DNA of 64,000 nt. It comes from Sympetrum striolatum. Taxonomy: Eukaryota; Arthropoda; Insecta; Odonata; Libellulidae. This document shows positions 1-8,953 of the stretch, in pieces (position 1 is the first letter of the stretch; the number at the start of each line of letters is the position of its first letter). Made by a program: the position numbers and the translations under genes. A model generated the notes under the pieces. It saw nothing but the letters and a program-made list of their open reading frames with translations. It was not told the origin of the DNA and made no database searches. The stretch covers positions 2,728,001 through 2,792,000 of the forward strand of contig OX388350.1 in NCBI GenBank assembly GCA_947579665.1, given 5' to 3'.

Positions 1-2199
1 TCGCGCAGTTGAAATTTTGTGTGGTATAGCGTAAAAGTGTGTTTTCCCTTATATCTGTATGATGGAAGACTTCCACGAAGTCAAGGCCGGGTTATTGGAT
101 TCTATGTTAAATCAGTATGAAATTTTACCATATTTTTAAAATTTAAAAATTAGAGAAAACATTTTAATGGCATTTCGTTAACAAAAGTGAAGTTTTATTC
201 ATGCTATAACAATCTATATATAAATGAGAAATATCGCCCTAGATTTTATGTGGCATTTACTTTACCTTTCGTAGCTCTACAACATTTATAAATGCCAATA
301 ACGTCTCATTGAGAAATACAGCTGCACTGTCAGGGACCATAAGTGCTTACTAGTGATGAAACTGACCTCAATCCGGTGGTTCTCCCAGCATTCGAGGATT
401 TAGCGGCGAATGGGCATTTTCCCACTATAATTCCCGGAAATGAATCGTGGATTTTACCTGTATAAATCATCCCGAACCGCCCAATGCTTCAAACTTGCAA
501 TCGATGAAATAACCCATAACAGGTACAATCTTTTCTTAAAGATTCATCATCGTCAGGTCTGCCTTAATTATCACCTCGATTATTATTTTAAGGCTAAGTA
601 TCGCAATCAGAATCGAGCGTCATTTCATCTTATTCCAGGACATAAAATTGATACGCTGTATGAGAAACAAGAGCGACATTCCCGTGTTTGAAAACAAGTG
701 GGATTCCATTAAAGAAAGCTTAAAACTGTTAACAGCGCGCGCATTCTCACTTGAGGTATCGTGTCAAGGCCTCGTCTCGCCATCGCAGTTGTCGAAGGAA
801 GGTAAACACAGTGGCCGGAAATGCACGAAGATTGACGGAGATGCCCGATGTTGACGCAAGTGACGTCACTTGAAACAACCCCGCTTTTGGGAGTTTCAGC
901 TGTTTACATTGTCCCTGCACCCTTCTGTGCGAGGCGTACGAGGGGACAAAAGCCGCACCACGACACGCAGCTCAGTAGGATCCCTCTTCGGAAATTATAA
1001 CATTTCTGATGGAAATAACTCTGTAAGCCATATAACGGTTTCTATTCCTGTATTTCGAAAAATTGAACTCTCGAATCGAAATCGAGAACTTTTATCTGAT
1101 CCGTTCCAATTGTCGGTTCACTTTGCGCACGCTGAAATGCATAAATGACAACCGAAACGAAAATCAGGAACGATGCCCTTGATTCCTTGGTAGAAAGTTC
1201 CAGGCATTGATGCCGAATCAGTTAACACTTATTTTTAGAATAATTATTCTAATTAAAACAGCATGCTTAAAACGGGTGCGTCTGATAGTATTTACTTCTT
1301 CATCCCACTAACACCTCTTGTTTTTTTCCGTTTCTAATATTCTTCTGGACATATACTACAATATTTAATCTATCTCTCTGAATTTGTTTTCAATCACCTT
1401 TACTTCAAAGGATCCACAATCTGTATTACGATAGTGAATTGCAAATTTCTTTTGGTCTGCTTTAATAACTAAACAATTCGAATGCAAGCTGCCAATGAAA
1501 AGAATCTAAGGTTGGTACTTATTCTCTAACTAACGGTAATTGTAAGATAATTGTACCAGTTGGTACTGTTATCTTGGGAAAGGTAATTCGAATAACCCTT
1601 TTCTTAGTGAAAAAGAAAAAAAAATATTTAGCATCCTACATTTCTTCGAGATGCAAATTATTTATGAAGGAAAATCAAATATGTATTTCCTGCATTTGAA
1701 GCTTGCACATTTATTTTAAGAATTCTGTACTAGTCTTGATTTATACAAAATTATTGTAACATGATCTATTCAAAGTTTTACCCTAAGATCGTTAGATTAT
1801 ATTCATTTTCGTCATTATTAATTGGGATTATTTATTCTGAATCAGCCTCAAAGTTATAATGGATATTCATTCATCGAGAGTAACTTAAGGATAATTCATA
1901 ATTACAGGAAAACCTAACTTATCAAATAGATTTGTGCGAAAGGGATATTTCACGTGAAATTTACGATTAAAATAAACCCAATTAATCGACTGTGCCGAAC
2001 CGAAGTGAGCATTTATTTTCATATGGATTCACTGCGCCTTTGCGGCGCTCGTGGTTTTTAATATTCTTTAAATACTGCCCAATCCAATGGATTTTGCTGA
2101 AACTTTCAGTAGTCTATTTTTTCTGCATTTTTAGTCGATAAATTTAATTTTGCGGGCATAGTGCGTATAGTTTTCATTTTATTGGCCACTAATGGAAAA
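1..2199. other. Noncoding stretch, no gene recognised
   Basis: Open frames here are short and resemble no family I know. The stretch 770-1000 is somewhat richer in G+C and holds a 16-bp palindrome around TGACGTCA (857-872). The remainder is AT-rich. If the aquaporin gene that ends at 8371 starts to the left of the window, this stretch would be intronic; that is inference. Confidence 0.5.
857..872. promoter_or_regulatory. CRE-like palindrome
   Basis: CAAGTGACGTCACTTG is a perfect 16-bp palindrome with the full cyclic-AMP response element TGACGTCA at its centre. CREB/ATF-type bZIP proteins bind this core in animals. No promoter is visible beside it, so a regulatory role is only possible. A second TGACGTCA lies at 51010-51017. 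Confidence 0.3.
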
Positions 2200-2751
2200 A
2201 GTTACGTCGTTGGATTTACGGCGCCGCTGCGGCTACGCGAGTTTTCTCGTCGCTATTTTGGCCTGTCAATACTCATTTAATGGTTCTTATTTTACGCATG
2301 AAATGGTATATTATATTTATAATCATAATATTTAAACGACGAAGCTTTCTAAATCATTTAAAATTGTTTAACATAGGGCCAAGTTTGCTATGCCAAATTT
2401 CTTTCATCTATTATCCAAGTATCATCAATTTTACTTTTTTACAATGTTCTTTTACAAAACTTCATCTAAATACAATAATAGATTTTAGAAATTCGTGGCT
2501 AACCTAAGGGTGTTATTTCTATGGCCTCTGTCATTATTTGACAGTAAACGGAAAATAATGCAGTGTTAAAGGTTTTTATTCATAACTTCTGTAATACTGG
2601 GTTCAATCGAACAAAACACAGTTAAAAATAAAGAATATAGAAGTTAGTAGCATTATCAATAAAAAAAATTGCTAAGAATAGCCAAATTTGGAAGATAATG
2701 ACAAAAAATACCGCAGCGCCTCTGCGGCGCCGTAAATCCAACGACGTAACT
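2200..2751. mobile_element. 552-bp nonautonomous element with 28-bp perfect inverted ends
   Basis: Bases 2200-2227 (AGTTACGTCGTTGGATTTAC followed by GGCGCCGC) are the exact reverse complement of 2724-2751. The interior is AT-rich and encodes no transposase. GC-rich ends around an AT-rich core and a length near 550 bp fit a MITE. No convincing target duplication is seen, so the superfamily is open. A 15-mer resembling part of the right end (GCGCCTTTGCGGCGC) lies just outside at about 2035. Confidence 0.75.
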
Positions 2752-5318
2752 AAATTTGTAAATCCATATGAGGGTTAAACGTGCATTTAGATGCTCTTCG
2801 AAATTAGCGTAACATTCGCACTTTATTTTGCGACGTATTTCGTCATTCGCGATCTAAATGGTGCAATAATTTATTCCCCGTCCGTCCTTATCTTCGCTTT
2901 AAATTTATACCCTAAAAGACCCCAGCATCGTTTTAAGTGCGTGTCTCCGAAAGACGAATGCACTGACCTATGCTACTCCGCGCACGATCATTTGTTTGAC
3001 GCCCCTTTGACATGCTTTCCCGTGAATATGGTACTTTTGGGGTGCGCGAGAGATGCATGTACTTATCGACAAGTCTTCAAATTATTTTATACTGTATTTT
3101 ATTGTAAATAGCAACCAGTCTATATGATTGCTTTATGACTTCGTCGTGGGGATCCATACAGAGGACGGAGAAAAGGGGACGAAAGGCCTGTTATTCTCCC
3201 TTCGGTTCAACGGCAACGCCAAATTTCGGTTACGGCTTAGCTCCGATATTAACCCTAGAACCGGTTCGAACCGGGAATTTTCGCTCCGATAAAATTATTT
3301 CTCTTCAAGTTCTATGTTAGAAAACACACTTATGTAGAAGTTCTTTCAATTAATTTTTATAACCAAAGGATTTGTTCGTTTTAAAATTCAAATGTTAAGT
3401 TGTGTGGTGCGAGTAACCATTGCATGTATTTATCATGTGCGATGACTTTAACACTTGATGAAAATTAGACGCGAAATTCGGAAATATCAGTATCGGATCG
3501 GGTTCTAGGATTTTCAATATTAGATTCGTTTAACTATTTGTGCACAAAAAAGTATCTTTTTAGGTTTTGGTTTTCGTTTCGATGCCCTGGCCGTGGCTCA
3601 TTGCGGAGCTATAGTTCAGAGGGATCGGACATGGAAGGGAATTTTCTACGAATACCGCGGAAAATCAAAGAGAAAATCTGCGCAATTAAGTTTTCTGTAT
3701 CCCTTGAAAATTCAAGAGTAATTTATGGATACTCATTACATCTTTTGGCTGCATGAGCAGTATTTTTCTTGGCGCTTAAAGATAAGTAATTCAACATGAG
3801 TTTGTAGTTTATTGTAAGATAAACTGAACTTTTAGACTTATTCATGAAACATTTATTCTTTCGTTCTACCATTGCCTGTAATCGGGCAGTGGGAATCAAT
3901 GAATCGGGTAATGAATTCTGCTTCTCCTTAATCTCATAAGTAGTTTTCGACTTACGATTCCGCACGTCTATTTAATATCTCCTTTCGGTTGTATTTGCCT
4001 AAAAATCAGGATACAACTGCCACATAACTTTCAAAATTACGTTGCTAAGTTGTTGTTCGAATTAGACAAAGGAAAATTAACTCCATTCATTACAGTTTGA
4101 TGGCTCATGTTTGATAGATTTATAATTTACTCTTCTTTTAAGTTTTCGTTGAGCAACTTGAAAATTTAGAATCAATAATTACGAAATACTGAGTAATTCC
4201 AAAGCGAAGTAATATTTTGGGTGTTTCGATTTCGATAAATAATAACTTATTAATGACTTCCATTTAAGCATTTGCTATCCGGGTTGCCCTTCTCCTTTAT
4301 ATACACGCAATTCACACGTATAAAACATATACACACATGTTAAACGGACGGCTTGAAGTCGCGATTACAAAATCTAATCTTTTTATGTGAACAAAGTCAA
4401 ACCACGGCGAGTAGTTACAGAAGGTCCGCACCCCTTGGGCCATAAGTTTAAATCATCATTTTATTGTCTTCCAGAGGGAGATCCCCCGCAAGTCGACCAA
4501 AAGGATGAACAATGTATCAAAACCCACGAAAGTGGAAATAAGGGACCGCTATCTCTTGGCAAAGAGCCCTCGGGAAGGTGAATGGTCAGCGGACCATATC
4601 AAACGATAATTCTGTTTGAACATCAGGACCGAGAGGGGACCAGCAGATGTTCGTTGTCACACCCGGTGTGCCGCACTCGAGAGATAGATGTTGGTGGACC
4701 GCAAAGTATTCGAGAGTTCAATACGTTCAATTGTCGTTGGAATTATCAATTACACGATAACTACGGTCGATGCACACCTTAAATCTAGGGGTAAATGAAT
4801 TAATTATAAATCTTTCACTTTTTAAAATCGAGAATCAGTACGAGACTAAGCGGAGGATACAATCTTCTGTACCATGTGCCAATAGAGAATCTAAATTCCG
4901 TCATATTTAGAAGTAAGAACTCACTCTACATTTCTCAAAATCTAGAGGTTAATGTCGATTAAGTGCGGCACTTTTCAGGTTGTATGACAGGTAAAAGGGG
5001 GCCCAAACCGTCATAAAACTGACCCTTTCTCGGCGGAGGGACCTAATCTGCTACCTATCCCTCACACCAGGGGGAAGACCAGGCACACTGGCTATATTGA
5101 ATACGATTTGAAAAATTATAAACAATTGAAATTAGCAACATTTTGTTAACTTAGTAGTATCGATCGTACAAAGAGAGGCACCAGCTTTTTTCGACCGACG
5201 TTCTACGACGGAAAATAAATATTTTAATAATTTTACTAGAAATTAGCTGGGAACACATGGCGATTTGTTGATTTCGTCGCATCACTCGTCCAAAGAGACG
5301 TACCGACGTCTTTTGATT
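2752..5318. other. Noncoding stretch, no gene recognised
   Basis: This stretch is mostly AT-rich. A more GC-rich patch at 4387-4782 has an open frame of about 130 codons interrupted once by TGA (4579-4581). It begins at GTG and matches no family I recognise. Nothing else stands out. Confidence 0.45.
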
Positions 5319-5355
5319 GACGAAAATTAAGGATATTCATAGTTTATTAGAAATA

Positions 5356-7398
5356 GGGGAGACCGGGGCTGGTTGGCCATAGGGGCTGGTTGGCCCAGTC
5401 GAGTTATTTAATACAATAAACGCTAGATCGTGCTAGGAATCAATCAGTAGGTTGTTAGTACTGTCCCCCTCCATCTACAGGACCAATATTGCCGGCGGAG
5501 CAGTTTTGGACAAGTTGTAGTGATTAATTGTTTTTTTGCGTGCTTCAGTAAAATTCTACTCGTCGGTTAAATGTGTTTTATATAACTTTTGCTTACTTTA
5601 GGCGCAAAAGGTGAATAGTATAATTAAAGGTCATAGTTTAAGGATTATTTCTGTATGGCATACATTCGGAATAGCTTCAGTGATTTTTGTCACTAATAGA
5701 ATTTATTGTAAACATGGCGATGGGGCAGGTTGGCCCAGAAACGACGGGGCATGATGGCCACCCGGGCCAACCTGCCCCGTCCTATATATTTTTTTAAACT
5801 CGATGAAAGGTTAATTTTAATGATAATAATATGTATAATTCGTCCAGTTTATTCAATTATTAATATAATTTTCGAAGTTAAACATATTTTGATACGTTAC
5901 AGAGGTCAAAAGATCGTCATAATCATGAGATAAAAAGCATTTCAAAAGAAAACATAAACCTGTAAAATTTGTTATAATCTTAAATAATATTAATAATAAT
6001 AATTTTTATTTATCCAACGACATACATATGCATGTATAGGACATGTCAATAATATACAATCAAATCGACACAACACAGTCAAACTTTACATTATAATCAC
6101 ATTATAACATACATTAGAGTAGTGATACAGCAACAAAATTGTTCTTAACCGTTTTCGATAATTGGTTGCATCAAAGTCATAATCGATTGACAATCGACCT
6201 AAACTGCCAACCATCAACGAAGGGCAGTCTTCCACGGTTAGTTGCTTTGAGTCATTGTTAAATTATTTCCTTTCTGACGCATTATATTAATTTCCATATT
6301 TTACTAGTTTTTTACTACATAGCTTTTTGTTTATAGACACACAAGTCACTGAAGGAAACTAGAGTAGTTTCATTGCTTTCAAAGGAACAATGTATATCAC
6401 TGATTATTGACATGACAAATTCTATGGTATGTACCTCTGCCTTTCAGGAAACCAAATTGTGTGAGACTTATCAGATTGTTCTTTTCAAAGTAATTACATA
6501 TTCTTGATAATAATATTTTCTCTATTATTTTAGAAAATACAGGAATTATTGATATGTGCATGTACCTTGAAGGGTAATTTTTCTCACCTTTTTTGTGTAT
6601 TGGGATAACTTTTGTGATTTTTAATTGTTCTGGATAATTACCAGATTCAAATATCTGATTAATAACTTTGGTTAGAGGATATGCTATAGCATGTGCTATG
6701 CCTTTTAACAGCTTTGAATTCATGCCATATATATCACAGCAGTTACTGGTTTTTAACAAAGCAATTATATTGAATATTTCTTTTTCAGTTACAGATGCTA
6801 AGTAAAATGACTTTGAGTTGGATTAATTAAACTATTAGATATATTATACTAAAATACATTGTGCTGTTTTATGTTAGAGCCTTCAATTAACTTTTCAATT
6901 AAATTGGTGAAGTAATCATTAAAGTTATCAGTTGACATATTTGTTAAGCTGCTTTCAGACTTAAGTTGAGTCTCAGCCTTGATTACTTTCCATAAAGCTT
7001 TTGATTTATTATTAGATGTGGCAATGCATTTATTGTTTGCTTCCACTTTTGCTTGCCTAATCCAGTCGCCTTTTAAGGTCTTTACTGATAACCATTAGTT
7101 TTATTTTGATTTCCTAAAGTTATACTAGTTTAACTTATCAAAAGATTGCATGGGTCAACGTGCTCCAGCCTCTGGGCCAACCTACCCCGGTGTAGGGGCT
7201 GATTGGCCCACTCGACATACATCCAGTAATTATTATATTTTTTAATTTTTAACTCATATTTTCAAGTTTAATAATTGCCATCCAGATTCAGTAAGAATGC
7301 ATCTAAAATTTAGCAATAATTTCATAAGTTTAAATATGTACAAAAAAATTATATAAAATTAATTAAAAAAAACCGGGCCAACCAGCCCCGGTCTCCCC
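5356..7398. mobile_element. 2.04-kb TA-flanked inverted-repeat DNA element
   Basis: The ends are GGGGAGACCGGGGCTGGTTG (from 5356) and its complement ending at 7398. The 23-bp terminal match is perfect and each side has a TA dinucleotide (5354-5355 and 7399-7400). Alignment with the intact right arm of the host palindrome shows that exactly one TA was duplicated. No transposase frame is present. The motif GGGGCWGGTTGGCCC recurs near both ends in direct and inverted forms (about 5366, 5382, 5723, 5745, 5764, 7177, 7192, 7375), making small hairpins. A reversed retrotransposon fragment fills the middle. Confidence 0.75.
5990..7100 (-). pseudogene. Broken Jockey/CR1-like non-LTR reverse transcriptase fragment
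   Basis: On the minus strand, 6759-6397 reads as the fingers region of a non-LTR reverse transcriptase. It contains the degenerate block SRYMHISIIPVFSKIIEKIL, matching the usual YRPISLLP..SKIFEKI pattern, then FEKNNLISLTQFGFLKGRGT. Upstream, 7046-6849 reads as the linker with NNKSKALWKVIK and NFNDYFTNLI. The catalytic FADD block is not seen. The frames are split by stops and shifts. The 3' side ends near 5990 in an AT-rich tail of ATT units. It lies inside the TA-flanked element and is inactive. Confidence 0.8.
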
Positions 7399-7400
7399 TA

Positions 7401-7554
7401 TGCCTGTGACTCATTGGCCGGCCTTGGGATGGGTTGGGTTGGCGGATAGGGTTTGGGTTTGATATTTAACTTATTTAAAATTTAAAATTGAAATGACATG
7501 AAACCCTATCCACCAACTCAACCCATCCCTACGCCAGCCAATGTGTCACAGGCA
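7401..7554. repeat. Central hairpin of the palindrome
   Basis: TGCCTGTGAC at 7401 pairs with GTCACAGGCA ending at 7554. Pairing continues inward through ATGGGTTGGGTTGG and its counterpart to about 7454 and 7501, leaving an AT-rich loop of roughly 45 bases. It is the intact centre of the 5319-7589 palindrome. Confidence 0.75.
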
Positions 7555-7879
7555 TGCGTCTTATAAACTATGAAAATCCTTAATTTTCGTCTTATTAATA
7601 CGTTATAATCGACGAAAGAAGAAGAAATGAGACGAATATTATCAAAATCCTTATTTTTCGTCAAAGAAGGAAAAAATAATAATTGCTATTAAAAAGTTAT
7701 AAAAATGTCCCAATGTTGTCTTACCTATCCATGCTCCGTTATATTGGTTGCCATCGGCTTATGTTAACCACGCATAAAATCCGAGATTGGATATTAAATA
7801 ATACTCACCTTTTTACCTTACACCTTACCCTACACCTTAATGTTAAATGATACTCACCTTCTTTATACCTTTTGTAAAA

Positions 7880-8182
7880 TTTACTTTGTAAAATAATTGT
7901 TCATTATCTAATATTTGTCACTGTTTATATATCTCTGTTTGTATATTATTGTATTAATTTTTATTACTGTGTTTTCGCGGATTTTTTTCACCCCCCTTCT
8001 TTGTGGGTGTTTACCCGCAACGTGGGTTTTTTCTTTGTCAACCTTCAGTTGCAACGATTTTTTCCCACACCCTACTCTTTCTTTTTGTATTTTTTTAATT
8101 AAGTTAACTATGAATGTAATCGACATACGAGGTTAGGTGGAAGAGAGGCCTAACCTCGCAATAAAGGGTCCAACTAACTAAC
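7880..8182 (+). mobile_element. Non-LTR retrotransposon 3' end, copy 1 (AACT-tail subfamily)
   Basis: This is a 5'-truncated copy holding only a 3' untranslated region. It shares with 51600-51930 the block TGTGTTTTCGCGG, a CACCC...GGGTG hairpin (7989-8009), CCCGCAACGTG, CAACCTTCAGTTGCAA and CGACATACGAGG. It ends in AATAAAGGGTC plus an AACT-repeat tail (8171-8182). A 9-bp stem, GAGGTTAGG (8129-8137) with CCTAACCTC (8149-8157), lies just before the AATAAA. The tail stops about 24 bases before the aquaporin exon. Confidence 0.8.
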
Positions 8183-8206
8183 CTTTTTTAACCCCTGTTT
8201 TCGCAG
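8172..8206 (+). promoter_or_regulatory. Splice acceptor with branch-point-like tail
   Basis: The intron ends in TGTTTTCGCAG at 8206 after a short T-rich tract (8184-8189). CTAAC occurs at 8174-8178 and 8178-8182, giving candidate branch adenines at 8177 and 8181. These lie 29 and 25 bases before the last base of the intron, the normal distance in animals. Both lie in the AACT-repeat tail of the retroelement copy, so the retroelement may now supply the branch point. A TTAAC at 8188-8192 is a closer alternative. Confidence 0.6.
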
Positions 8207-8371
8207 ATCTACTGGATAGCACCAATGGGGTCTGCCCTATTGACCTCCGCCTTCTACCGCATCGTCCTGTGGCCTGCAGAGAACCTCAACGACGAGAAGG
8301 CCGACGCTCTGGAGGAAGACGGCGATCCTCTCACGCGGTCCAAGGCCGACGCTGCCTCCACGAGGCTCTGA
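8207..8371 (+). CDS. Aquaporin (MIP family), last coding exon
   Basis: Directly after a CAG acceptor, phase 0, the exon reads IYWIAPMGSALLTSAFYRIV and then LWPAE, followed by a charged tail to TGA at 8369-8371: 54 codons. The tail includes NLNDEKADALEEDGDPLTRS. In aquaporins the sixth and last membrane helix begins with (H)xxYWxxPxxG and ends in xxYR before a short hydrophilic cytoplasmic tail, which is the pattern seen. Aquaporins form tetrameric membrane channels for water or small solutes. The NPA boxes and other helices are not found in the 8.2 kb upstream, so the last intron is long or the other exons are unrecognised. The exon is clearly richer in G+C than its surroundings. The subfamily (Prip/Drip-like, glycerol-type or AQP11/12-like) cannot be fixed from this piece. 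Confidence 0.75.
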   Translation: MYWIAPMGSALLTSAFYRIVLWPAENLNDEKADALEEDGDPLTRSKADAASTRL

Positions 8372-8953
8372 ACCACACTCATCGGAAGCCATATCAAAAT
8401 TCGCGATTCGTTAGTTTTTTTGTTTTGCACATAAACAATCCATCTGGTGATAAACGTCTATACGAGCTTCGCAAGAGATCCTCTGGTGTGCCGCATGGTC
8501 TCCAACATTGTTTATTTCGTGAAATTTGCTTGAAATTGCGTTTCTACTTCTGGGGCGGGCAAACTTCGGCTCATTTGGAAATTTTACACGGCATACGAGG
8601 AAATTGTAAGTGAAATTCATCATTAAGTTTGAGTAATTGTACGGTTAAAATTCTTTCTTGAGATTCCTTTCTAATATTTAGAAAGATGAATTTAGTGCAT
8701 AGGATTTAAGTTCAGAAGATTTTCTCTTTACAAATAGGACTGTTATATTCTACGATATAAATATCAGAAAAATTTAAGAACATAAAAAGAGCTCAACTGC
8801 TAAAATTTCCTCTGCGCCTCGCCGAATATGTCCATTTCCGTTTTTCGGAGAAATCGCATTTAAACTCTCTAAATTCATTTTTTCTTTAATTCTGTGAGAA
8901 TCACCTTTAGTGAACTTGAGAAGCGTGGCGGCAAATTTGCATCGTTAAATAAA
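8372..8953 (+). other. Probable aquaporin 3' untranslated region
   Basis: The sequence after the aquaporin stop has no conserved frame. The first AATAAA on the plus strand after the stop is at 8948-8953, followed by a G-rich stretch. That gives a 3' untranslated region of about 0.6 kb if used. The assignment rests on the poly(A) signal alone. Confidence 0.4.

Larger units (their letters stand above)
5319..7589. repeat. Long palindrome split by a later insertion
   Basis: The left arm runs 5319-5355 and continues at 7401-7454 beyond the inserted element; the right arm is 7501-7589. With 5356-7400 set aside the two arms align without a gap across the junction, including the shared TGCCTGTGAC (7401-7410) and its complement (7545-7554). 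The arms carry scattered substitutions, so the palindrome is old. It encodes nothing and looks like a fold-back MITE. A weaker continuation lies outside, at about 5209-5318 and 7590-7690. Confidence 0.75.
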
